Assembly (NCBI GenBank): GCA_002327445.1
Contig: DCWA01000032.1
Span: 991-64,990, forward strand
Length of the DNA: 64,000 bases
DNA from: Desulfobacteraceae bacterium UBA2174
Lineage (GTDB): Bacteria; Desulfobacterota; Desulfobacteria; Desulfobacterales; UBA2174
Reading direction: 5' to 3'
Shown in pieces: positions 33,175 to 42,743 of the stretch (the stretch's first letter is position 1; each line of letters starts with the position of its first letter). The notes beneath the pieces were generated by a model. That model had not been told where the DNA came from. It saw only the letters and a list, made by a program, of their open reading frames with translations, and ran no database searches. The translations under genes and the position numbers were made by a program.

Positions 33175-34605
33175 CTACAGGTACGGCGAAAAAAGCCAGG
33201 CGGCCGCATCGCGCAGTTTGATGGACAGGGGTCTTGCGTCGAGCTGCGCGATGGACACACGTTGGGCCTCCTGGATGGCAGTATCGATAAAATCCTCGAT
33301 CCGGCCGCTGACCGCCGAGTCGAAAATTTCCAGGTTCAGTTCGAAATTGAGACGCAGGCTGCGCGGGTCGATATTGGCCGAACCGACCTGGGCATAGGTG
33401 CCGTCCACCACGAAGAGCTTGGAGTGGGAAAACGGCGGCGGCTGCCAGAAAACGTGAGCGCCCCACTTGAGCATTTCCCAGAGCATGTTGTTCGTGGCCC
33501 AGTCCACATAGGGCAGGTTGCTGTGCCGGGGCAGCACCACATCCACATCCACTCCCCGCAGGGCCGCGGTCTGCAAAGCGCTCAGGATCGCCCGGGGCGG
33601 CAGGAAATAGGGCGTCATGATGGCGATGCGCCGATGGGCGGCCGCGATGGCGCCTCCCAGAATCGAGGCCAGTTTATCCAGGTCCTCGTTGGGCCCCTCC
33701 ACGATGGCGCGGCAAAGCGCTCCGCCGGCCACCGGATGACAGTCGGGAGAGAGTTCCAGATGCTGACCGGTGGAAAAGCGCCAATCCTCGATGAAACATT
33801 GCTCCAACTGGCGGATCACCGGCCCGATGACCTTGAAATGCACATCGCGCACCGGTTTTCGCCAGCGTTTGGAAATCGCCGCCACATGCCGGTCGCCGAT
33901 GTTCATTCCGCCGATGAAGCCGACGCGGCCGTCAACGGCCAGGAGCTTGCGGTGATTGCGCAGATTGATATGCAAGGTAGGCGGCATCAACCGGGGCGGC
34001 AAAAAACGTGCCAGCGTCACATGGCGGCGCTTGAGCAGGGTTCCAGCCCGCGGCCATGAGTAGTACTCGCCGATGCCGTCGATGATCACCCGCACCTCCA
34101 CTCCCCGGTCCGCCGCGGCGGCCAGGGCGTCGATGAAACGATGGCCGGTACGGTTGGTTTCGAAGATGTAGGTGGTGAGAAAAATGCGGCGCTGCGCCGC
34201 CTCGATGGCTTCCAGCATCAGGGGATAGGTCTGGTCACCGTTGACGAGCATCTCCAGGCGATTGCCGGTCACCAGCGGCACGCCGGTGACACTGTCCGAG
34301 ACCCGGGCCATGTCGCGCAGGGCACCGGGGCGCGGAGAGCTTTCCAGATCCGCCTCTTCAAGCGCCAGGGGCTTGAAATGCGGGGCATCGAAGCGCCACT
34401 GCGACCGTAGGCCCAATTGTTGCGCCCGGGTACGTACCCGGTTCACGCCGAACAAGAAATAGAGCAACGGACCGATGAAGGGGAAAAACAGGCTGAGGCC
34501 GATCCATCCCAGGGCGGCACGCGGGTCTCGCTTGTGCAGCAGGGTATGTCCCACCGCCAGCACGCTGATCAATATCTCCAAAACGATCCACAGATAGACG
34601 GACAT
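33175..34605 (-). CDS. cls: Cardiolipin synthase (phospholipase D superfamily)
   Basis: 476 residues. Two N-terminal membrane helices (residues 3-20 and 34-55; the second holds GWIGLSLFFPFIGPLLYFLF) precede two HKD catalytic motifs: HRKLLAVDGRVGFIGG near residue 217 and HSKLFVVDGTYAQVGSANID near 393. It joins two phosphatidylglycerols, or PG and PE, to give cardiolipin in the inner membrane. It ends near the strand switch region and starts 16 nt after the Cys-rich membrane protein gene ends, so the two may share a transcript. Confidence 0.93.
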   Translation of the reverse strand: MSVYLWIVLEILISVLAVGHTLLHKRDPRAALGWIGLSLFFPFIGPLLYFLFGVNRVRTRAQQLGLRSQWRFDAPHFKPLALEEADLESSPRPGALRDMARVSDSVTGVPLVTGNRLEMLVNGDQTYPLMLEAIEAAQRRIFLTTYIFETNRTGHRFIDALAAAADRGVEVRVIIDGIGEYYSWPRAGTLLKRRHVTLARFLPPRLMPPTLHINLRNHRKLLAVDGRVGFIGGMNIGDRHVAAISKRWRKPVRDVHFKVIGPVIRQLEQCFIEDWRFSTGQHLELSPDCHPVAGGALCRAIVEGPNEDLDKLASILGGAIAAAHRRIAIMTPYFLPPRAILSALQTAALRGVDVDVVLPRHSNLPYVDWATNNMLWEMLKWGAHVFWQPPPFSHSKLFVVDGTYAQVGSANIDPRSLRLNFELNLEIFDSAVSGRIEDFIDTAIQEAQRVSIAQLDARPLSIKLRDAAAWLFSPYL

Positions 34606-34621
34606 GGGTCATCCAGACGGA

Positions 34622-35128
34622 TTACGCGACGGTTTCCGGCCCACCCGGTTTCACATTCGGCGCGGCATTGACCGGACACTCCGAAAAGGCGCAGCGGCGG
34701 CATTCATTGCGGCGCACCGTGGCCAGAAAAACGGCGAGGGAAAGCAGATAAACGATCAGCAGGCCCGGCTCTTCCGCCAGCCAGGCCAGCGGGAACAGGA
34801 AGACCACGATCATCGCCGCGGCGGCGGCCAGTTTTTCCAGACGGGTCAGGGGGTCCTTTCGGGGTTCAAAAAATTTGGGCAATCCCCAGAAAAAAATGCA
34901 TCTCAGGAAGCGGCCCGGTTTTTGGTACTGCGGGCAGTGGGTACAAAAAAAGTACAGGACCGCCGTTATTCCCGCCAGAAGCACGATTCCGTAGGAGACC
35001 AGGCCAAGGGCGGATCGCGGGTAGATGGCCACCGCGGCGGTGATCAACGGCACGAGGCCAGCGGCGGTGTAGTACAACCAATCACTAAAGGCATAGTGCT
35101 CTCGCACCCCGGCAAGATGGTCCGTCAT
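34622..35128 (-). CDS. Small membrane protein with Cys-pair motifs
   Basis: 168 residues, four predicted membrane helices. After helix 2 comes FFCTHCPQY, and after helix 4 comes RRNECRRCAFSECPVN; five Cys on what should be the same side of the membrane could bind a metal or iron-sulfur centre. The start at 35128 has a strong AAAGGAGGCGCC site; the long open frame upstream is only a shadow of glgP. No family recognised with certainty. The gene precedes cls on the same strand. Confidence 0.75.
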   Translation of the reverse strand: MTDHLAGVREHYAFSDWLYYTAAGLVPLITAAVAIYPRSALGLVSYGIVLLAGITAVLYFFCTHCPQYQKPGRFLRCIFFWGLPKFFEPRKDPLTRLEKLAAAAAMIVVFLFPLAWLAEEPGLLIVYLLSLAVFLATVRRNECRRCAFSECPVNAAPNVKPGGPETVA

Positions 35129-35389
35129 GGCGCCTCCTTTCAGATCCGTTTTTGAAAAAAATGCGGCCTCTCCCTCTGTTTGTTTATTGGTACACTTCGG
35201 CCGAAGCCAAGTCAAACCGGTTTCGGGACGCCCCCCGCTTTCGTCCGCGAAGAAAGCGCGGGAGGAGAAAAATTGACCCCGGCGGCCGAGTGTGCTTAGG
35301 TGAATGGTAAATCCAAGAGCGCGGCGGCATCGCCAAAGCGATCCGACCGACCTTCCGCCTCGACATCTTTCTGAATGGAGCTGCAAACC

Positions 35390-37885
35390 ATGAAGAACCA
35401 CGAGCTTTTCAAGAATTGGGGCGCCTTCAAGAAAGGGATGGACGCCGCCAGCATCCAGGTTTCCTTCGCCAGCCACCTCGAATACTCCCTTTCCAAGGAT
35501 CAATATACCGCCACCGATCGCGACATGTACACCGCCCTGGCGCTGACGGTGCGGGACCGCATGATCGAACGCTGGATCAGGACCCAACAGAAATACCATG
35601 AGCACGACGTCCGGCGGGTCTACTACCTGTCGGCCGAGTACCTCATGGGGCGGATGCTCACCAACAACCTTATCAACCTGGGCATCTACCAGGAAACGGA
35701 GAAAGCCCTGGCCGAACTGGGGATCGACCTGGAGAAGCTCGCCGAAATGGAGCCGGACATGGGGCTCGGCAACGGTGGATTGGGACGCCTGGCCGCTTGT
35801 TTCCTCGACTCCATGGCCACCATGGCCCTGCCGGCCCAAGGCTACGGCATCCGCTACGAATTCGGGATCTTCGATCAGGCCATCCGTAATCTGGGTCAGG
35901 TGGAAATGCCCGAAAATTGGCTCAAGTTCGGCAATCCCTGGGAACTCCCGCGACCGGAGTACAGCTTCTCCGTGGACTACAACGGTTTCGTCAAGCAGAT
36001 CCATCTGCCCGACGGGCGCCTGGTGACCGAATGGAGCGACACCAACCGGGTCATCGGCGTCGCCTATGACGTGCCCATCATCGGCTATGGCAACAACACC
36101 GTCAACAACCTGCGCCTCTGGTCGGCCCGGGCCAGCCGGGAATTCGAGCTGCAGTTTTTCCAGAGCGGCGACTATCTCAAGGCCGTGGAAGAAAAAAACC
36201 TCTCTGAAAACATCTCCAAGGTCCTCTATCCCAACGACCGGATTTACGCAGGCAAGGAACTGCGCCTCAAACAGCAGTACTTCTTCGTATCGTGCACGAT
36301 CCAGGACATCATCCGTCGCTATCTTCACGAACACAAGGATTTCTGCTTGTTCGCCGACAAGACGATCATTCAGCTCAACGATACCCACCCTTCCCTGGCC
36401 ATCGCCGAGCTGATGCGTCTGCTCCTCGACCGCTACCAGATGAGTTGGGAACACGCCTGGGACATCACCCAGCGAACCTTCGCCTATACCAACCATACCC
36501 TGTTGGCCGAAGCCCTGGAAAAGTGGCCTGTCTCGATGCTGGAGAACCTGCTGCCCCGCCACCTGATGATCATCTACGAACTCAACCGGCGGTTTCTACG
36601 CGACGTCTCCACCGTCTTTCTCAACGATACCGAACGGATGAAACGGATGTCCATCATAGAGGAGGGGCCGGAAAAACTGGTGCGCATGGCCCATTTGGCC
36701 ATCGTCGGCGCAAGTTCCGTCAATGGGGTGGCCGAACTGCACAGCCGGCTGCTGCGCGAACGGGAGCTGAAAGATTTTTACGAGATGTACCCCGAACGCT
36801 TCAACAACAAAACCAACGGCGTCACCCCCCGGCGATGGGTCCTGGCCGCCAACCCGGCCCTCTCGGGGTTGATCACCAGCCGTATCGGCAGCGGCTGGAT
36901 CACCAACCTCGATGAACTCAAACGGCTCGATCCGCTCATCGATCCGCCCGTGGCCAATGACGACGACTTCATCCGGCAGTGGCAATCGATCAAGCGGGCC
37001 AACAAGGAAATGCTGTCCCGCCTGACCCTGGAGCTGACCGGCGTCGGCGTTTCCCCCGACGCCATTTTCGACGTGATGGTCAAACGCATCCATGAATACA
37101 AGCGCCAGTTGCTCAATATACTCAACGTGATCTACACGTGGTTGAAACTCAAGCACGACAGCAGTTTCGATTTTCACCCCCGGGTCTTTTTCTTCGGCGG
37201 CAAGGCGGCTCCCGACTACCGCCGGGCCAAGCTCACCATCCAGTTGATCTGTCATGTGGCCGACATGATCAACCGCGACCTGCACACCCGAGACCGGATC
37301 AAGGTGGTATTTTTGCCCAATTACCGGGTTTCCCTGGCCGAGCGGATTCTGCCCGCGGCGGATCTCTCCGAGCAGATCTCCATTGCCGGATACGAGGCGT
37401 CCGGAACGAGCAACATGAAGTTCGCCCTCAACGGGGCCCTGACCATCGGTACCATGGATGGGGCAAACATCGAAATCATGGAAGCCGTGGGGAAGGAGAA
37501 CATCTTCATCTTCGGGCTGACCACCGACGAGGCGGCAGCCCTGAGGGCCGATTACAACCCGGCGGACTATTACAACGCCGATCCGATTCTCAACGAAGCA
37601 CTGTCGCTGATTCAAAGCGGTTTCTTCTCTCCGGATGAACCGGATCTGTTTCACCCGTTGATTCAGCCGCTGTTCGGCAAGGACCGGTTTTTGGTCCTGG
37701 CCGATTTCGCCAGCTACCACCAGTGCCAACTGAGGGTGGATGAACGCTACCGCGATGGCCAGGGATGGGCCACCAGCACGATTCTCAACGTGGCGCGCAT
37801 GGGCCACTTCTCCTCGGACCGCACCATCAGCGAGTACAACCGGGATATCTGGAACTGCATCCCGCTGCCGATTATCATGGATTGA
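35390..37885 (+). CDS. glgP: Glycogen/starch phosphorylase
   Basis: 831 residues, full length. It splits alpha-1,4-glucan with phosphate to glucose 1-phosphate. The N-terminal domain has RRVYYLSAEYLMGR and GLGNGGLGRLAACFLDSMATM; the PLP site is EASGTSNMKFALNGALTIGT, containing the Schiff-base Lys. I use the ATG at 35390, after GGAG, rather than one five codons upstream with no ribosome site. TTGACC at 35273-35278 could be its -35. No other glycogen genes are nearby. It converges on the dynamin-like gene with only 15 nt between stops. Confidence 0.95.
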   Translation: MKNHELFKNWGAFKKGMDAASIQVSFASHLEYSLSKDQYTATDRDMYTALALTVRDRMIERWIRTQQKYHEHDVRRVYYLSAEYLMGRMLTNNLINLGIYQETEKALAELGIDLEKLAEMEPDMGLGNGGLGRLAACFLDSMATMALPAQGYGIRYEFGIFDQAIRNLGQVEMPENWLKFGNPWELPRPEYSFSVDYNGFVKQIHLPDGRLVTEWSDTNRVIGVAYDVPIIGYGNNTVNNLRLWSARASREFELQFFQSGDYLKAVEEKNLSENISKVLYPNDRIYAGKELRLKQQYFFVSCTIQDIIRRYLHEHKDFCLFADKTIIQLNDTHPSLAIAELMRLLLDRYQMSWEHAWDITQRTFAYTNHTLLAEALEKWPVSMLENLLPRHLMIIYELNRRFLRDVSTVFLNDTERMKRMSIIEEGPEKLVRMAHLAIVGASSVNGVAELHSRLLRERELKDFYEMYPERFNNKTNGVTPRRWVLAANPALSGLITSRIGSGWITNLDELKRLDPLIDPPVANDDDFIRQWQSIKRANKEMLSRLTLELTGVGVSPDAIFDVMVKRIHEYKRQLLNILNVIYTWLKLKHDSSFDFHPRVFFFGGKAAPDYRRAKLTIQLICHVADMINRDLHTRDRIKVVFLPNYRVSLAERILPAADLSEQISIAGYEASGTSNMKFALNGALTIGTMDGANIEIMEAVGKENIFIFGLTTDEAAALRADYNPADYYNADPILNEALSLIQSGFFSPDEPDLFHPLIQPLFGKDRFLVLADFASYHQCQLRVDERYRDGQGWATSTILNVARMGHFSSDRTISEYNRDIWNCIPLPIIMD

Positions 37886-37900
37886 TCGGTTGCCGCTTTT

Positions 37901-39652
37901 TCAATGGCCCGGCTTCTGCTCACCGCCACCGGCGGCGCGATCCACCTCGGCCGACAGGCGCCGGAAGGCTTCACCGAGGTGTTTTCCCTGCGCATGGACG
38001 CGATCCAGGGCTTCCATGCGCTCGTTGACATACTGCAGGAAGGGATTCAAACGCTGGCTGATCCGATGGTAGATGGCGTTGATCTCTTCGTTCAGACGCG
38101 TCTCCAGGGCCTCGCCGAGACGGACCCGGCCGGTTTGGAGATTTTCCCTGAATTCGCGCCGCATCCGGCCCCGGCGGGTCACCAGGGCACCGCCGGTGAG
38201 CAGGAGCCCCGCCCCGGTGAGCAGCCCGCCGGTGACGTCGAGTACCGTGATATGGGTGGTGGCCAGCAGGAGCGCGCCCACCAGCGTCATGGCACCGCCA
38301 CTCACCAGGGTCGAGCCGGCCCGTTCCGGGCTCTGCGCCAGTTTCTCCGAAAAAAGGGTCTCCGGCCTGAGATCGGCTAAGTTGCGCTGCAACTCCTCGA
38401 TCATGGCGTCCCGGCGCTGCCAGAAATCGATGACCGGTGCTTCTGGCCGTTGGGCCGAGCCGCTCATTTCGGTGAGCGATGCAGCGATCTCTCGCAAAAA
38501 ATCCTCCACATCGGTGAGGATCCTTCGGCCACTAGAATTCAGCGCCGCGTCGGTTTCCTTGTCGAGACAGGTTTCGAATTCCTCCTGGAGTCGCGCCATC
38601 CAGCCGGCTACGCCGCTGCGACGGCCGAAGGCCGCCCCCACCGAACGCCGGAAGAAAGTCGGCACCGCCAGTCCGTCGTCAAATTTCCGGTAGGCCGCCT
38701 CTCCGCAGCCGTCGAAGCGTTCCAGCACTTCACGAACCAGGGCACTCCCCTGCTCCAGACTGCGCTCCCGCCGGTCTTCCAGTCGCGTTGTCAACTCCTG
38801 GCTGCGCCGGCGGTCGGTTTCGAGCTGGTGGCGGGCTTCGGCCAGGGCCACCCCGATTTTATCAAAAAGCGATTCGCTGGTGTCCAGCGTAGCGCGAAGC
38901 TTCAGAAAGAGATGCCGTCCCCCCGTGACGGTGGCGCGAATGAAACGGCGCATGGGTTCGAAGCCGCTTTCGGGTTGACCGGCCAGCTCGCGCATCGCCG
39001 ATGTAGCGAATATCTCAGGTTCGGGGATCCCCCGGGCTCGGGCATACTCCGACACCTTGGCCGTATTGACGGCCATTTCGGTCTCGGTGGCCAGATCGGC
39101 CTGCTGAAGGACGAACACCACGCGCTTGCGCCACTCGTCGCTGACGGATTCCAGCAGTTGCCAGGCCGAGCGGGTGTGGGGATTCTTGGCCGGGAACACG
39201 AAGATCACCAGGCCGCTGTTGGGAATGAAGCGCTGGGTGATCTCCTGGTGATGTTCAATGATGGTGTTGGTGCCGGGGGTATCGACGATGGCGATATCCT
39301 TGAGAATCTCGGCCGGCACGCCGATCCGGCGCAGGTGGGGGGCCATTTCGATTTCCACCGGTTCGGCCGCCCAGACGATTTCTTGGATGACATCCGTGCA
39401 AGGAGCCGGATCCACCCGGCACACTTCGGCGCCGAGGAGAGCGTTGATGAAGCTGCTCTTGCCCGCCTTGATTTCACCAACAACGACAAAGAGAAACGGT
39501 TCGCCGATGGTGACGCCCAACTGGTCGATCACCGGCAGCAGGTCGCCGCTGCCGGCCGCCTCGGCCAACGCATGAAGCCGATCGAGCAGACCGGCCAACT
39601 CGGTGCGCTGCCGTGAGAATGTCTCGTCGATAAGCCCTTGGTCCGTGTGCAT
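37901..39652 (-). CDS. Bacterial dynamin-like GTPase
   Basis: 583 residues. G1 VVVGEIKAGKSSFINALLG near residue 57, switch Thr in PCTDVIQ, G3 IVDTPGTN near 122; the G4 position reads LQQADL instead of (T/N)KxD, so guanine recognition is unusual. A long coiled-coil stalk covers about residues 240-440. A hydrophobic hairpin (LVSGGAMTLVGALLLATTHITVLDV and on) at residues 455-500 could insert in a membrane like the BDLP paddle. Likely acts in membrane remodelling or stress repair. Solitary: no second dynamin gene is adjacent. Confidence 0.85.
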   Translation of the reverse strand: MHTDQGLIDETFSRQRTELAGLLDRLHALAEAAGSGDLLPVIDQLGVTIGEPFLFVVVGEIKAGKSSFINALLGAEVCRVDPAPCTDVIQEIVWAAEPVEIEMAPHLRRIGVPAEILKDIAIVDTPGTNTIIEHHQEITQRFIPNSGLVIFVFPAKNPHTRSAWQLLESVSDEWRKRVVFVLQQADLATETEMAVNTAKVSEYARARGIPEPEIFATSAMRELAGQPESGFEPMRRFIRATVTGGRHLFLKLRATLDTSESLFDKIGVALAEARHQLETDRRRSQELTTRLEDRRERSLEQGSALVREVLERFDGCGEAAYRKFDDGLAVPTFFRRSVGAAFGRRSGVAGWMARLQEEFETCLDKETDAALNSSGRRILTDVEDFLREIAASLTEMSGSAQRPEAPVIDFWQRRDAMIEELQRNLADLRPETLFSEKLAQSPERAGSTLVSGGAMTLVGALLLATTHITVLDVTGGLLTGAGLLLTGGALVTRRGRMRREFRENLQTGRVRLGEALETRLNEEINAIYHRISQRLNPFLQYVNERMEALDRVHAQGKHLGEAFRRLSAEVDRAAGGGEQKPGH

Positions 39653-39782
39653 GGGGTCTAAGGTATCCTCTTTATTTTGAAGTATTTTTTGTGCTATTTG
39701 AAGAACTGCCCCAGTCGACGGTCGGCTTGGGCCCGTCCCCTATGCGTCAAGGCTTTCCCCCCCTTCCCTACAGGAGACACCC

Positions 39783-41435
39783 ATGAGCACGGATCGTTCT
39801 CTTACCGACGCCGACAAGGTCCGTTTCAACGCGCTCAACGCCGAAAATCTTACCTTTTTGACGGATCGCTACAATCGGGTCAACCGCTGGGTGATCGCCG
39901 ACATGATCCGCCGCAGCGCCTACCATTATCCGGACAAGGCGGCGCTGATCTTCGGCAACCGCACTTACACCTACACCGAACTGGAAGCCGAGAGCAACCG
40001 GACGGCCCACGCGTTGCGTGATCTCGGCGTGCAAAAGTACGACCGGGTGGCCATCCTGGCCCACAACACCGCCCACCACGTGCTCACCTGGATCGGATGC
40101 TGCAAGATCGGGGCGGTGTACCTGGCCATCAACTACCTGCTGCGCGGCAAGGACATCACCTACTGCATCAACCACTCCGAAGCCAAGGTCTTTATCGTCG
40201 AGGACACCCTTTACGATCTGGTCAAGGACGTGCTGGCGGACATGCCTTCGGTGAAGACCTTCATCTGGTCCAACCAGGGCGCGGGCAAGCCGCCGGCCGA
40301 AGGCCGATTCCAAACCTTCGACTCCTGGGTGACTCCTTTCCCCACCACCGAGCCCGAAGCCGTCCTGCACATCGAGGATCCTTGCCAGATGACCTACACC
40401 TCGGGCACCGAGTCCCTGCCCAAAGGGGTGATCATCGGCAACCAGGCCCTCATCTCCCAGTACATGGGCGCCATCATCGACGGCGGCTATGCCGCGGACG
40501 ACATCAACGTCAACGCCCTGCCCATCTACCACTGCGCCCAGCGCGACGTGTTCTTGAACCCCGTCTTCTACATGGGCGGCACCAACATCCTCGTCCTGCC
40601 GGACATCGGCCAGATCCTGAAAACCATCGCCCGGCAGCGGGCCACGATGTTCTTCGCGCCGCCGACGGTATGGATCGGAATGCTGCGCCATCCGGACTTC
40701 GACAAGCATGATCTCACCTGTCTGAAAAAGTGCTATTATGGGGCTTCCATCATGCCGGTGGAAGTGCTCAAGGAGATGCTCGACCGTCTGCCTGGCGCCA
40801 AGATCTACAACTACTACGGCCAGACCGAACTGGCCCCCTACCACACGATCCTCAAGGCCGAGGACGCCCTGACCAAGCTGGGTTCCGCCGGAATGGGCGG
40901 GCTGAACATGGAGACCCGCCTGGAAGACGCCAACGGGGCGGCCATCGATGCGGTGCACACCCCTGGAGAAATCTGTGGCCGGGGCCCCCATGCCCTGATC
41001 ATGTACTTCAAGGACGCGGAAAAGACCGAGGAAGCCATGCGCGGGGGATGGTTCCATTCCGGCGACGTGGGGGTGTTGGACGCGGACCGTTATATCGCCG
41101 TGGTGGACCGCAAGAAGGACATGATCAAGACCGGTGGCGAAAACGTGCCCACCCGCGAGGTGGAAGAGGCCATTTACAAGGATAAACGGGTCGAGGAAGT
41201 GGCCGTGATCGGCGTGGATCATCCCAAGTGGGTCGAAGCGGTCACCGCCATCGTGGTGCCACGCAAGGACCAGACTATCACCGAGGCGGAAATCATCGAA
41301 CTGTGCCGCCGCGAACTCGCTCCCTTCAAGGTGCCCAAGTCGGTGGTCTTCGTCCCGGCCCTGCCCAAGACCCCCACCGGCAAGATTCTCAAACGCGAAA
41401 TGCGCCAGACGTACAAGGGCATATTCAAGGATTGA
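39783..41435 (+). CDS. AMP-forming acyl-CoA synthetase
   Basis: 550 residues of the ANL superfamily. The phosphate-binding loop is YTSGTESLPKGV near residue 205, YYGQTE is the A5 motif, DRKKDMIKTGGENV the hinge, and PTGKILKRE carries the catalytic Lys near the C-terminus. It activates a carboxylic acid to acyl-adenylate then acyl-CoA; chain length is not clear. AGGAGACACCC precedes the ATG. It starts 130 nt from the divergent dynamin gene and is followed at 5 nt by proA, an unexpected partner. Confidence 0.92.
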   Translation: MSTDRSLTDADKVRFNALNAENLTFLTDRYNRVNRWVIADMIRRSAYHYPDKAALIFGNRTYTYTELEAESNRTAHALRDLGVQKYDRVAILAHNTAHHVLTWIGCCKIGAVYLAINYLLRGKDITYCINHSEAKVFIVEDTLYDLVKDVLADMPSVKTFIWSNQGAGKPPAEGRFQTFDSWVTPFPTTEPEAVLHIEDPCQMTYTSGTESLPKGVIIGNQALISQYMGAIIDGGYAADDINVNALPIYHCAQRDVFLNPVFYMGGTNILVLPDIGQILKTIARQRATMFFAPPTVWIGMLRHPDFDKHDLTCLKKCYYGASIMPVEVLKEMLDRLPGAKIYNYYGQTELAPYHTILKAEDALTKLGSAGMGGLNMETRLEDANGAAIDAVHTPGEICGRGPHALIMYFKDAEKTEEAMRGGWFHSGDVGVLDADRYIAVVDRKKDMIKTGGENVPTREVEEAIYKDKRVEEVAVIGVDHPKWVEAVTAIVVPRKDQTITEAEIIELCRRELAPFKVPKSVVFVPALPKTPTGKILKREMRQTYKGIFKD

Positions 41436-41440
41436 CCGTC

Positions 41441-42736
41441 ATGGACCTGATACAAATCGGCCGACAGGCCAAACAGGCTGCCCTGGCCCTGGCGTCCCTC
41501 GGTTCGCAAGCCAAAGATGCCGCCATCGTCGCCATGGCCCAGGCGCTGGAATCCCGCGGGCCGGAAATCATGGCCGCAAATCAGCTCGATCTTGAAGCCG
41601 CGGACCGGAGGCATCTGGCTCCGCCGCTGGTCAAACGCCTGAAATTCGATGCCGCCAAGATCCGGGAGACCTGTGCGGGACTTCGTGCCCTGGCCGGCCT
41701 GCCCGACCCGGTGGGTCGGACCCTGAGAGCCATGGAATTGGACCGGGGGCTGGAGCTCTATCAGGTGACCTGCCCCATCGGAGTGGTGGGGGTGATTTTC
41801 GAATCCCGGCCCGACGCCCTGGTGCAAATCGCCTCCTTGTGCCTCAAAAGCGGCAATGCCACCCTGCTCAAGGGAGGCAGCGAAGCGGCAGCCACCAACG
41901 GGATGCTGGCGGACATCATCACGGCCGCCACCCGCTCGGCGGGGATTCCCGACGGCTGGATGACCTTGCTGGAAACCCGTCAGGACGTGGCCGCCATGCT
42001 CACCCTGGACGATCTGATCGACCTGATCATTCCTCGCGGCTCCAACGCTTTCGTGCGCCACATCATGGAAAACACCCATATCCCCGTGATGGGGCACGCC
42101 GACGGCATCTGCCACGTGTTCGTCGACCGCAATGCCGATATCGACATGGCGGTGCGGGTCTGCGTGGACAGCAAGTGCCAATACCCGGCGGTGTGCAACG
42201 CCGCGGAGACCTTCCTGGTCCATTCCGCTGCCGCCGCCGGTGTGTTGCCGCCGCTGGCGGCAGCCCTGGCCGGACGCGGGGTCGAGATCCGCGGCTGCGG
42301 GCGCACCGCCGGGCATATCCAGGTGGTACCGGCCACCGAGGCCGACTGGCGCACCGAATACCTCGACCTCATCGTCTCGATCCGCATCGTGGACAGCCTT
42401 CAAGAGGCCGTGGCCCACATCAACCATTACGGATCGGGGCACACGGACGTCATCGTGACGCCGGATGGCGAACGGGCGCGGCACTTCATGGACGCGGTGG
42501 ACTCGGCGGACGTCTTCGCCAACTGCTCCAGCCGGTTCGCCGACGGGTTCCGCTTCGGGCTGGGCGCCGAGGTGGGCATCAGCACCCACAAGATCCACGC
42601 CCGCGGTCCTGTGGGACTGGAAGGCATGACCATCTACAAGTGGCGCCTGATCGGCAGCGGCCAGGTGGTGGCCGATTACAGCGGCCCGGACGCCCGACCG
42701 TTCACCCATCGGCTGTTGGAAAAACCGTATCGGTAG
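41441..42736 (+). CDS. proA: Gamma-glutamyl phosphate reductase
   Basis: 431 residues, aldehyde dehydrogenase fold. The catalytic Cys is in KCQYPAVCNAAETFLVH; CPIGVVGVIFESRPDA and IIPRGSN are family hallmarks, and GLGAEVGISTHKIHARGPVGLEG closes the protein. It reduces glutamyl phosphate with NADPH to glutamate semialdehyde for proline. It sits directly between the acyl-CoA synthetase and proB (7 nt gap), in the order proA-proB, the reverse of E. coli. Confidence 0.97.
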   Translation: MDLIQIGRQAKQAALALASLGSQAKDAAIVAMAQALESRGPEIMAANQLDLEAADRRHLAPPLVKRLKFDAAKIRETCAGLRALAGLPDPVGRTLRAMELDRGLELYQVTCPIGVVGVIFESRPDALVQIASLCLKSGNATLLKGGSEAAATNGMLADIITAATRSAGIPDGWMTLLETRQDVAAMLTLDDLIDLIIPRGSNAFVRHIMENTHIPVMGHADGICHVFVDRNADIDMAVRVCVDSKCQYPAVCNAAETFLVHSAAAAGVLPPLAAALAGRGVEIRGCGRTAGHIQVVPATEADWRTEYLDLIVSIRIVDSLQEAVAHINHYGSGHTDVIVTPDGERARHFMDAVDSADVFANCSSRFADGFRFGLGAEVGISTHKIHARGPVGLEGMTIYKWRLIGSGQVVADYSGPDARPFTHRLLEKPYR

Positions 42737-42743
42737 GAAAACG

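Noticed and set aside
34622..36562. 646-residue minus-strand frame as one long protein
   Set aside because: Only its last 168 residues are a real membrane protein with its own strong ribosome site; the rest is antisense to glgP.
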